Shown: positions 22,740 to 64,000 of the stretch, one piece after another
Numbering within the stretch: position 1 is the first letter of the stretch
How the letters are laid out: each line of letters opens with the position of its first letter
Origin: Phalacrocorax aristotelis
Taxonomy: Eukaryota > Chordata > Aves > Suliformes > Phalacrocoracidae
Assembly: GCF_949628215.1 (NCBI RefSeq)
Contig: NC_134281.1
Coordinates: 40,656,512-40,720,511, forward strand
Direction of reading: 5' to 3'
Length of the DNA stretch: 64,000 nucleotides
Notes under the pieces: model-generated
The model's input: only the letters and a program-made list of their open reading frames with translations
Database searches by the model: none
Told to the model about the DNA's origin: nothing
Made by a program: the position numbers and the translations under genes

Positions 22740-23080
22740 TGAGCTGCTTGTTCCCATATTACCCAGTTTGCTTTGTTCATATCCACCATCGGTCTTATCT
22801 GCTGCCAGTTAAACTTGTGTCTTTTTATCTCTTCCTGAGCAGCCATGGCGAGCTGTGTCTCAGTGCCCTGAGACAGCCAGCCCTTGGGCGCCATGAGCAC
22901 TCATGCCTGGCTCTTTCCCATGACTTGCCCTTCCCTGTGCCCACAAAACCTGATTGCTTCAGCCTTCCTCTGAGACAGTTTATACTGCCTGGACTTTCCA
23001 AACCCCTGTTGCTCCCTTCAAGGCTCTTTGTGATTTGCTTAGATCTTCCTTACAGCCTGATGTCCGAAGGTGGTTTTGCT
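22740..23080 (-). other. Unidentified protein-like stretch, possible retroelement relic
   Basis: On the minus strand the translation has a protein-like composition rich in Lys, Gln, Glu, Asn and Trp (for example EEIKRHKFNWQQIRPMV and KEDLSKSQRALKGA), unlike the GC-driven shadows around it. I do not recognise the family. A degraded retroelement coding piece or a lost exon of a fast-evolving gene are both possible. It is not an intact gene. Confidence 0.25.
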
Positions 23081-26077
23081 GCCACAGAGGGAGCTCTTTG
23101 AATGACTGGCATTGCATGGTATGGCATGAAACAGAAGGGCATGGCATGGCAAAAGCACAGCACGGCAGGCTTCTCCCAGTGCACCCCAGGGTGGTGCCTT
23201 CAGCACTCAGTGCCTGTTTCCCTTGGACCCAGGGTGCTCCCCAGCCTTTTTCCTGCCAAACGCCCACCTGGTGGATCATCCCTGTGGCACGCTTGCTATG
23301 TCTAGCCCTGGGCTGGGGTCAGTTACCCCCTCCCCTGCCAGCGCTTTCTCCTAACCCCCAACGTGCTCTGGTCACATCGAGCATTTGTGTCCCTTCTCCC
23401 CTGGCAGCACCCATGTTTTGGGGGGCACCTGCTAGCCCTGAATTCAAGCAGCCAAGGACATGCACAGGGAGCATGGGGGCTGCCTTGCTCCCGCTTCCGT
23501 TCTAGTGTAACTTTCCCGAGCGACACAGCCGCCCCCACAGAGGCGATTTCATCTCACAGAGACTTCCTTACCGGCTGCTGAGACCTGCCCTGCCCCAGCC
23601 TCCGCACCAGCCCGTCCGTTCGCCATGGCAACCGGCACTGGGGGCTGCCCCCACCTTCGTGCCCCACCAACCTTCCCTCTGCCCTTGTCCCCTGAGGATA
23701 CCAGCTATGGATCCCGTTCCCCCTGCTCTGGGATGTGCCAGTTTGGCACGGGGGAGAAAGCTCTGGCTGAGCTGGTCACCAAATGAGATTAAGATTAAAC
23801 TGGATTAATTTAATTTTTGTTATCTTTGGTGAGCTCGCTGCTGGCCAGGTACACTAAAATCACTGCTGTGAGTCAGAGGCTTAGTTTAGCAGGAAGGAAA
23901 GGTTGGGTCAGAATGGGCTTTGCTGCCAAAAGCAAATCACTTTTGTCATAGCCAGAGCTGTGCTTGGCGCAAGGGCCATGTGGGACACGGGACCATGGGG
24001 GATATGGCTGTCCCAGGCATGCGGTCCTGTGGCAGGCATCAGGCACAAATTCCCTTCTCGCCATGCCTGCATCACCGCAGCCACACTTTCTGCTGCCAAC
24101 CAAACCCATTCACCCAGAGTGTCCAAATATTTGACCCTAAAACCACCACGATGGCATTTGTGCCACGGCACCTGCCGGGGGGACGGGGGGACTGCACCCA
24201 TGGGGGCTTCCTTGTGCTCCCTCTGTGGGGTTCACAGGGGTTCCACATGTGCCAGCAGGTCTGCAGCTCTCTGTCCATCTTCATGGGGTCACTGGTGCTG
24301 CTGGGGGGACAGATGTGCTGGTGGGAGGGCATGCCTGGGAATTGGGGCCGCTTGCGTCAGTCCTGCTGGCGCTGGTGTCTGGGCAGGATTAGGTTCCTCT
24401 CTGCTGTTGGAAGAGTAAATATCTCCAGGTCCAAGCCCACACTGCAGCTTGATAAGGATGGACAGGACTTAACACAGGAACAAGGAAGGTGATGCCAATA
24501 AGAAAGGTTTTTTGATTGTGGTTTTTGGCCAGGCTAAAAGGACATCCTAGGTATGGGAAAGTTGCTCCCAGGCTTCAAAGTCGGTCTGTCATTGCTGCAG
24601 CTGGGTTTGAGCCATGCTGGGGAACAGCCCCTGCTCCTCCCATGACCCTTTGCTGGGTGTGGGGCAGCAGCAGGGACACAAATGGGCCACGGGGAAAAAA
24701 GGAAAGTTTGGCCAAAGAGTTTGTTTCTCCCCTGCAAGGGGGAAGGGTGAAGGTGAGGGTGCCGGGGTGAGTGGGAATGTGTTGGGACAAGCCGCAGCTC
24801 ACGCCTGTGGGGACACAATGCCCTGTTTCATGCCAGAGGCCGCAGGGGTTGGCTGTGCCCAGGCAGGTCTGGATGTGGCAGGGAGATAATTGGGGATAAA
24901 GCTCTCAAAAAGGGGATATTTCCTCTGCAAATAGCACCGCGGCCAAGGGCAACAGCCACCTTGCAGCTGCCTTACCTTTCCTGCCAGGAGCGATCCCAAA
25001 GTGCTGGGGCTCATCCCAAACCCTCCTGCACCCAGCCTGTGAGACCCCATGCCCACACTCCATCTCCCCGCCGCCGCCCACTTGGTGCAGCATGGCCCAT
25101 GCTGGCTTTGTCCCCCCAGCCGTGTGCTGTCCCCGGCCCCCACCCCCCAGCCCTACCAGGGGGCTGCCGGACACAGACACCCCCGCAGCAGGCACCCCTG
25201 CATCTGCCCCGGTGGGGACCTGTGGTGCCCCGCCATGAGCCCCTGCCCCGGCGCAGCCACGGCCCCACAGCGGTTGGTGCTCCCTGAGGAAAGCCGCCAT
25301 TCCAGGTGGGAACTGGCTCCCTGGCTGCGAGCGGGACGTGCGGGTGGTGGAAAGCAGATACCACAGCAGTGACTACTCTAGGTGTATGGGTTAGTTCTTG
25401 TCTTCCAGCAAAATCCTAAACAGTGCTGTTTTTTCTGATGTAACCTACAGGGTGGTGGTGTTTTTTTTTAAAGCTACCTTATTTTGGGGGTTTTCCACTC
25501 AGCAGAACATGGCCCAGAGGGGAAGATTTAACCTCTGAAAGGTAAAGGCTTGGTGCCAAAATCCTGCGTGCGGGGTAACCCAAGGGGAACCCACTGCAGG
25601 GTGCTGGGCTCCCGCGCCCAGCCGCGCTGGTGACGCCAGTGCCAGCGCGGGTCTGCACCCCCGGCCGCGCTCCCTGCCCTGCTGCTGCTGCGGGAGGGAG
25701 GGCACCCCCCGTGCCCACCGCCCAGGAAAGGGCGCGTGCTGCAGCGGGTTTGGAGTACGTGTCCCCTTGTCCCTGCGGTGACACCCGCCCGGTTCTATGC
25801 CCCGGTGCCCTCCCCATGCAATGGCCATCCAAGCCTTCTCCCCGTGCGGTGCCCCCCAGTGCCGCCCCCCCGCCCCGGGCCCCTGGGCGAGGCCCCCACG
25901 CGAGGCCGCTGCACAACGCCCCCCCACGGCCTCGCCCATGCCCCCCCGCCCCGCCTTCGCGCCGTGCAACGCCCCCCGCGCCAGACCCCTCCGCGCTGCC
26001 CCCTCCCCCCGCGCCCGCCCGCGCCGCGCGGCCCCGCAGGCCCCGCCCCGGCCCACCCCCGGCACGCCCCCGCAGCC

Positions 26078-35620
<9,543 letters not shown>

Positions 35621-38435
35621 CCAGGGAAAGGCTTTTTTTGGAAGCAACCTATATCTCTTCAGCTGATCACGTGCAGAATGTGGGAAGGAATACAGCACAT
35701 CTGCCATGGAGTAACAGTGATGTTCTTAATTTGCACAATCTAGATTGCTGCCTTTGCAACTTATCAGGAAGGTAACTGACTGCACCGTGAAGAATACATC
35801 TAATTAAGGCTGATCGTCAGGAATTAATGGGTTTCTAATCATGCTGAGATTTGGCGGTAGAGATTGGCACAAGCAGCGCGCACATTTGAATGGCAGAGGA
35901 CTGTGTCTGTTCTGAGGGCCGTACCCTGAGCATCCTTGGCTGTGTCTTGTCTTGGTGCAGCTATCACCCAGCGGTGGGTGCAGCAGTGGGTGCAGCTGGG
36001 GACGGGTGCAGGGGCTGGCTCTGCCCTGTGACCCCCCCCAGCCTGGTCTCTCTGACCGGGCAGCATATGCTGGTGCTGCAGGAAGGTGAGACCATGGTAC
36101 CCAGCATGGATCTGGCCCCAAGGGGCAGGTGAACCCCTTCTCTCCCCAGGGGAGAGGAGCATAGGGAGGGGAGCTGCGGTGTTGCGCCCCACACAAGGCA
36201 AGCGCTGGTGTTCCCCCAGCAAAGCCTCTTCTGCAGGATGCTCCTGGTTTGGGCCAAAACGGCTTTTTTGAATGCTCAGTGCTCTCTGAACTTATATTTG
36301 TTAGTTGTTCTTTGGGTTGGTTTTTTTTGTTCTGTTAACCCACTTTTAAAGCTGGGTTTACCCTCCTTGGTTTCCAAAAGCCCTGCAAACATTCACCCCT
36401 TTCTTTCCTGCCCAAGGTTGCTTTTATGAGGTTCAGGGACATTCCCAACAGGAAGGTTTTACCTGCCACCAGTGAGCTCTGCAGGGCCAGCAGCCTCCCT
36501 CAAACCACCCTGGGGTCAGAAACCTTTGGATTTGGGAAAGCTGCTGGCTGTGCTGGGGCTGGCCTCAGTGCAGGGACCCTCACAGGGCACTTTGGATCCA
36601 ACAGGGAGTAGCTGCAGGGTTTGCAGGAGAGCTGACATTGTCCCACCTGGCACACAGAGCCTCCTTCCATCTGGAAGATCTGCTACAAAGCGAAGGCTGC
36701 CGCTTCTGCCCCTACAATCCCCTTCCCACCCGTCAGCACCGTGCATGTGCCTGGAAGAGGCACAGGGACTTGAATCGTGTTGTTCTGGCAAGTCAATGGG
36801 AAGCTCGTGGGGCTGGGGGGGTTGGTGGCCCTGCAGGTGCTGCTGCTCGTCCCTGCAGCACCGAGCACGTGTGGCCCCTGCCCATACTGCAGCACCAGCA
36901 CTTCAGCGTTGGCTAAGCCCTGTCCCGCAGTCTGTTTTTTGATGTAGGAAGTCATCTTTGGTTTGTGACCCATTAAAAGAAGGGGATTTTTAATATATCA
37001 GGCAATTTTAACTGATTTTTTTATTTTAAAGGTTGTGTGACAGCACTTCTTTCTAGGTCTGTCCCTGGATTGTCTTTTGGTTTAAAAAAGAATTGTTTAT
37101 AATTTTGGTTTAAAAAAATTTTTGGTAAAACTATATATTTATGAGGTTTGGGGTTTTTTTTGTATACATGGCTTTGGTAACCAGGAAAAAGAGCTTGTGT
37201 AGACAATATAATTTGTTTCTGGAAGATATTTGCTAAAAATGTAACTGCTGTTTGGTGAAGCTGCATTTCTTGGAGTGCTTAACATTGACATTTTTATATG
37301 TGACTGAGAATTTCTGTAATGGTAGTAAAGGTGTGGAGCGAGTTTGCTGGCCACTGCGCTGCCACCTGCTCCAAAATCCCATCCCTGGAGTTGTTCTGGC
37401 CAGGCATGCCAGAGCGGCTCCGTGCCAGAGCTGGGGCCTTCCCTTCCCTCTGGGGGACTCCCTTTTGGGGGCAGCAGGATGGGGAGTGGGGGACTGGTGT
37501 GGTTACTGTATTTATAAGGCCCGTGGCAGCACAGAGGGCTGAGCCGGTGTGTCCCGGAGCGAGGAGCAGCCCTTCAGAGGGGCTCCCCCCTAGTAGTGCA
37601 GAATCAGAGAAAGCAAAAAAATTCCCTGACCACTTTTATTGCTTCCTAAATTTCAGTAAAGCCTCGGATTTGCAACAGCTGCAGAGGGTTTTGTTTGGGG
37701 GTTTGGTTTTTTTTTTTTTTGGGTGGTGGGGGCGTGGAACATGATAAATGCTTCCTGCTGTGCAGAAGACCCAGAGCTACTCCCACATCAGCTCCAGGCT
37801 CAATTACTGGTTCCCAGCAGCCGGGCAGTGCCGAGGCCAGCAGCAACTGCCGCGCCCCGCCGCGCCCCACCATGCCCCGCCGTGGCAGCGCCCTGCGGCG
37901 GGTGCTCCGCCGGTGCCGTACCGGCCCACACCCCCGGCCTGCAGCCAGGCCTGTGCCTTCGTCTCGCTTGTGTGACCAGAAATATTTGCAAATCACTTTT
38001 TGCCACGGTTGCTTGTAACTTCGCTGTGCTGAGGCGGTTGCAGTCGGGATGTTGAGTCTGTTGAAAGTTTTGATTTTTGTTTATTTTTGAATCTACTGGT
38101 TAGATTTATTGTCCAAATGGTAAAATATTTTTTAAAGCTTATCTTGTTTGTAACTGTGCACACTTCAGTGCCAGGGTCTGGATGCTATTGTATACACTGG
38201 GAAAGTGAACAGAGGTCCTAAAACAGTATTTTCTATGCTATTAATCAACTAAAATTTTTTCTATGTAGACTCTATTTACAAAGTGACCATTTTAGTGATT
38301 AAAAGGTCACTCTTTTAATTTGAATGTATGGCAGGCTTTATATATAAGTCAGTCAGTGACGACAGCAAAGAAAAGGATTTTATGTGCCTATGTATTTTTG
38401 TACTGGCTTCAAATAAACCAATGCCCTTCCCTCCT
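35621..38435 (+). other. SLC35D1: SLC35D1 3' untranslated region
   Basis: About 2.8 kb from the TGA to just past an AATAAA at 38412-38417. That is the first canonical signal noticed that sits in a suitable AT-rich context. AT-rich stretches at 36960-37350 and 38050-38400 alternate with G+C-rich islands near 35900-36100 and 37800-37950. The exact cleavage point is inferred. Confidence 0.6.
38412..38417 (+). terminator. SLC35D1: Poly(A) signal, likely for SLC35D1
   Basis: AATAAA in an AT-rich context, about 2.8 kb after the stop codon. Confidence 0.6.
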
Positions 38436-39540
38436 ACCCTGCCTGCTTTTGCCTTCGGCCAGGAGCTGGCCCCAGTGCCCCTGTAGCAGCGAGAAAAGGC
38501 TGGAGACTATGAAGCTGCTGAGGGCCCCCCCCCAGCACCCCAGTTGGGGTGTCTTTGGTGTCCCTTCTGGGTGCCTTCTGGTATGTGTGGAAGAAGGGGG
38601 AGGTGACGGGTTTTCAGCTTTAACTATTCTTTGAGGATGGGAAGAGAAAAAGTATGGGGGGGGGGTGTGACCTAAAAACCCACCAATCAAACCCCTAGTG
38701 CCTCGCTCAAGCCAGTCCCTTTCCTTCTCCCCAGCTAGCCTAAGTTGATGCCTTTCATGGGGATAGAGCAGGCCAAGAGGTGCTTAATGCTCCCATTCAA
38801 AAAAACGCCGCTGGTGCTCTGACTGTGCCCAAGGTAACTGCAGAAAAAGCCCACGCTGGGCCCGGTTGGCGAACACAGTGCATAGGGCAAGCCGGTGTGC
38901 CCGGGGCAGGAATGAGAGCAACACCTTTTGCTCCTGGCAGTCCCAGAGGCAGCAATAACGCGCCCACTGCAGCAGGCACTGCTGCACCTCCTGCGTGGTG
39001 CTCGGGGGCTCTCTGCGCTGAGTTAACAGCAGGGTTGCAACGTACCGGGCCTTGGACGTAGAAACAAAAACTAACTGTTCGGTTGTAACCCACAGCTACC
39101 CCACTGCCGCCATCGCTGGCCCTGGCTGCCCTCCGTGGCAGCACCAAACTTGCTCTTGTCCCTGTCCTCCTTTACATTATGCTGCCTTTACATTAACATG
39201 TACAGCAAACCCCACCTCTCCCCGGGGTGCCCCGCTGCCCCTCCAGCCCTCAGTGTAACGCCCAGCCCTTGTCTACAACTGCTCCGAATGGCCCTGGCAA
39301 CATTAGCGTTAGCGAAGGAGGGTGCAAGAGCCACCTGGTTTTAAGGGAACAGGAGACACTGTTCCAAGTTTAATCTGAAAAAGGTATATTGTTTCTGCCG
39401 GTTTCACCGCAGCAGTAACAGTCGCTACCACACTGCTGCAAGGGGATGAGGTCTTTACATCCCCTGTAAGCAGAAATAACCTACCCCTTGTTTTGAGCAA
39501 AACACTCAGGAATTTTTTTATGCAGACAGAATGTTTAAAA
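38436..39540. other. Gap between the converging SLC35D1 and MIER1 3' ends
   Basis: About 1.1 kb with no exons recognised. It includes a run of about 11 G near 38656-38666. The two genes are tail to tail, so transcripts that run past their poly(A) sites would overlap here. Confidence 0.5.
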
Positions 39541-41974
39541 AAATATTTTAATAAGGTTTTTCAGAATTGCAGACAGGGAGCTGGGATAAGAGAAAGGAAT
39601 TACTAACAGTGCAAAATTACTATGTATGGAAAAATGTATAAAACTAACTTGTATATTTTGTGTGTGTGGTTGTTTTCTTAGCATCACATTTAATCCTTTA
39701 GAAAGCCCAGCAAGGATTGATGCTGTTGAACTGGATTCTCTGTTCAGGCTGCAGTCTTAAAGCACTTAATGAATCCAGGACCGCCGCTCCAGCTGACCCC
39801 ATCACAATAGCGCTTGAAAAACATACCCAAGTGTCACATGCAAGTTGTGATATTTTCAGTGCAGTTTGGAAACACACTCAAAGACTTCTGGGCTCCAAAC
39901 TGCACTGAAAGCTTTTTAAATGACATCATATATTTCCAGAATTTTAAATAGCTTTAGTAGTGCAATGACTTACGAGTTATAGTGGCTGCATTTGGAAGAA
40001 CAGGAACAAAGTATTGTATAAAACACCAGCATAAACAAAATGTAAATTATAATTAAATATTCTTACAGTCTAGCTGAGCATTACATATTTGTTGATTATG
40101 GAATGTCAGGTCTCGTCTATGTATCACCGAAAAAAGGCAAGATAAAAAACAAAGCAACATTCCTGAAAATATACACAGTGCTGCATTTCACACACAAGCC
40201 TGAGACAATTTACTTATAAACTGTCCTATAAATTTGTGGAGTATTTCCAAGTTGCAAACAAAAATGCATAAAAATAAAATTGAAAATAGGACTCTAGCTG
40301 CAAAGACTCTTAGAAGGACTGCACTACCCCCGGCCTGAAACCGTCACAAGACCATCTTTGATATAAGGCTGTGATACTTCGGGTTTCTGTTAATAAACCA
40401 GACACTAAAATTAACAGCAACCTCTTACTAAAGCAATCATTTAATTCATTGACTAATGCAGGCCACGTGTTAACAAACCTTACTGATGTGCGTCTCCACA
40501 CAAACTGCTGTCTAATTCTAGGCAGACACCAACTTCTGCACGTCAGCTGAACCAGTTAGAACAGGTCATTCACAGCATTTCTGGGAACAGCAGGTTAATA
40601 CACTCCAGTAACTCATCACGGTGATGGAGCCACACCAGATCCAGAGGATTTGGGTCATTAATGACCATGAAGTCCAAGTACACGTAGTTGAAGAAGAAAA
40701 CAAAACAAAACCCTTAGCAGTTGTTTTTTTTTTTTTAGATTGATACATTAGTTTCAAACCATAGGACGGTACATTTAAAACTGGAATCGTAAAGACGTAC
40801 AAACTTGGAGTAAGAATAACTAATTAAAAATTAACAGTGCTCCTGTAAGCCACAGGAGGAGGAGATAAGATTATAAATTATACAAATGAACAATTTTTCC
40901 TATTTTTAATATAGTAGAAGTGTAGCTGTGGCTTAAAAAAAAAATTATCTAAGAAACCCAAAACACCAGGTATTAAAACCATTTCTATTTCATGGATGTA
41001 AACCCTACTTCAACAACTTTCAAATTTTGCTAGTGGGACAGTGAGCATCACCCCCTCCACACACATTTATAAAGAATTTTAATTTCTCGCACTTTAAATA
41101 GCTCAATAGTAACTTAAAATAATTATCCGTACCTACTCTCACGTCTTGCCCATGTGAAGCTCTATATACCGAATGTATACATGTGCATGTGATGTTTCTG
41201 CTCCCACTGAAATACCCATCTGTGTAAGGTCCGCCAGTTTTCAGAAATTCAAGATCAGGTTACCAGCTGCACGTCCATTTCTAACCTGTACAGCCACAAT
41301 CACTTGACCCATTCCCTACCCTTCCTGTGCTCAGTGAAATGTAGAAGATGACAGATACACTGGAAATAAGTCAATGGATAACCAAACACCTGATCTTGGC
41401 AAACAAGGGTTAGTAAACTTAAGCATTTGGCTGACATGAAATTTATCTGAGCTCAAAATAAAATGAGAAGATGTAAAATGAAAGCAGGAAAATTTGTGCA
41501 GCGCAAGCATCACGCATAACAAATTTTTAGCATCACTATTTGCCATGAAACAGAAGTAAGAAAAATGTCTTCAAAATCAAATTACTTCTATCCATTCTTG
41601 ATGTTTTACCGTTTTCTGAGAAAAAAATAACATGTTGGTGACTAATAAGCATTTTTTAATCAATTGGTTTGGTTTGGGTTTTTTTTTTGTTGACTTTTTT
41701 TTTTAGAAAAGACTTCAGCAAAATAAAATGAAGCTGACATTAGACTCAGGATATCAATTCTCTCATAAAAGTTTACCAACTGTACAAGTTCAGAAAATTA
41801 TACAAGCTTTTGTTTTAAGAAAGGACAGTTCAATCAAGACATAAGTACTGTAAAAATCTTTCAAAGGCTACAAAGAAATCTGGAAAAATACAGAATGTAT
41901 TTCTTTAGCCCAGATAAAGAATATGGAAAGACATCATTGATGTCAACAATTTTACATATACAAACCTGACCTGG

Positions 41975-41984
41975 TTTATTTATT
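41975..41984 (-). terminator. MIER1: Proximal poly(A) signal candidate for MIER1
   Basis: Two overlapping AATAAA hexamers (AATAAATAAA), about 0.55 kb after the beta-type stop and about 0.16 kb after the stop of the possible alternative terminal exon. Confidence 0.4.
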
Positions 41985-42140
41985 TACCTTTTAAAACTTC
42001 TATATATAAAAATAGTTGTGCTCATAACTTTCAGGATTCATAAGGGTTCCTTAACAATGGGATGACACTTTCCTCTCACTAGTATGAGTGGAAGGCCCTG
42101 TGCCTACTCTGATGCGTGCCTCGGCATTCTGTATTTCATT

Positions 42141-42373
42141 TTAACTTCCTGCAACATTTGAACCAGCCCCCTGCTTCAAATAGGATGCTTTGTTCACTTG
42201 TACGATGCTTAAATAGTGTATTACACACAGAAGTTTCTTTAACGTGTTAGGCTGGGAGTATTTTTGCAGTAACTCACTGATTTGTTTCTCAAATATTTTT
42301 AAGAGCCTTAGAGTTCCCAGAACTACAGGTGCCAGCTCTGAGAAACAGAGTATTCTCCTACTGCTTTTCAGCA
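42141..42373 (-). other. MIER1: Possible alternative terminal exon of MIER1 with an LXXLL motif
   Basis: Downstream of the beta-type stop, a good acceptor (TTTGTGTTTTTCAG) opens a 77-codon frame including the stop. It joins in phase to the exon ending at 43553. The translation includes VVLGTLRLLKIFEKQISELL and TLKKLLCVIHYL, which contains LKKLL. An AATAAATAAA at 41984-41975 follows. The alpha form of human MIER1 is known to differ at its C-terminus and to carry an LXXLL motif. However, its unique part is reported as only about 23 residues, so the match is incomplete. Sequence features are seen; use as an exon is inference. Confidence 0.4.
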
Positions 42374-42536
42374 CTGAAAAACACAAATAATCAGATCTTA
42401 AGAGCCAACTAGAAGGTATTAGAAAAAAATCTCAGCAGATTGTTTTACAGAACTGGATTTTGTAAGGTAACCCATCAACCCTGAAAATTTTAGACACCCA
42501 AAATTTACTCCAAGAAATAAAATCAGCTCCTAGTAT

Positions 42537-64000
<21,464 letters not shown>

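Larger units (their letters stand above)
18699..25599. other. Intergenic region between IL23R and SLC35D1
   Basis: About 7 kb of G+C-rich DNA. It contains the candidate IL23R first exon, a CR1 copy, a degenerate minisatellite, a G-run and one unexplained protein-like stretch, all listed separately. The mammalian neighbour C1orf141 would lie here and no trace of it was recognised, though it evolves fast and could be missed by eye. Confidence 0.5.
39541..42536 (-). other. MIER1: MIER1 3' untranslated region (distal end approximate)
   Basis: AT-rich sequence after the beta-type stop. Poly(A) candidates on the minus strand are AATAAATAAA at 41984-41975 (proximal) and ATTAAA at 39552-39547 (distal). 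No transposable element was recognised in it. Confidence 0.5.

Noticed and set aside
22144-22900. Open frames on both strands across 22.1-22.9 kb as a gene
   Set aside because: Most of the stretch is a degenerate minisatellite that stays open on both strands. Only the end near 22740-22890 looks protein-like and is reported separately as unknown.

Overview
This is a vertebrate nuclear window and almost certainly a bird. It has GT-AG split genes with compact introns, CR1 LINE 3' ends, and a solo LTR of the kind abundant in passerine genomes. Exon-by-exon reading gives three protein genes in the order IL23R (minus) - SLC35D1 (plus) - MIER1 (minus). This is the mirror image of human 1p31 (MIER1 - SLC35D1 - IL23R), so the block is conserved. 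I found no exons of the mammalian gene C1orf141 between IL23R and SLC35D1.

Layout. 1-3450: intergenic DNA downstream of IL23R, without recognisable genes. 3451-18698: the IL23R coding exons (14 coding exons, 798 codons plus stop), with a possible untranslated first exon near 21077. An ERVL-type solo LTR (10067-10643) sits in one intron. 18.7-26.0 kb: intergenic, with a CR1 copy, a degenerate minisatellite, a G-run and one protein-like stretch that I could not identify. About 25.6-26.3 kb: CpG-island promoter of SLC35D1. 26078-35620: SLC35D1 coding exons (12 exons, 355 aa, exactly the human length), with an antisense CR1 in intron 8 and a 3' UTR to about 38.43 kb. About 38.4-39.5 kb: short gap between two converging genes. 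39.5-64.0 kb: MIER1, with 12 coding exons in the window (509 aa visible; adding the three N-terminal residues expected upstream gives 512, as in human). Its start codon lies just outside the right edge.

The three genes are neighbours by ancestry rather than by pathway. IL23R is the signalling chain of the IL-23 receptor, SLC35D1 an ER nucleotide-sugar transporter, and MIER1 a chromatin corepressor scaffold. The main point of interest is the IL23R ectodomain. The human protein has an Ig domain plus one two-domain cytokine-binding module. This gene also has four in-frame, phase-matched exons encoding two further fibronectin III domains that resemble the membrane-proximal domains of IL12RB2. It also has a canonical WSXWS motif where human has WQPWS. 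A second point is a possible alternative 3' terminal exon of MIER1 carrying an LXXLL motif. I saw no new multi-gene system.
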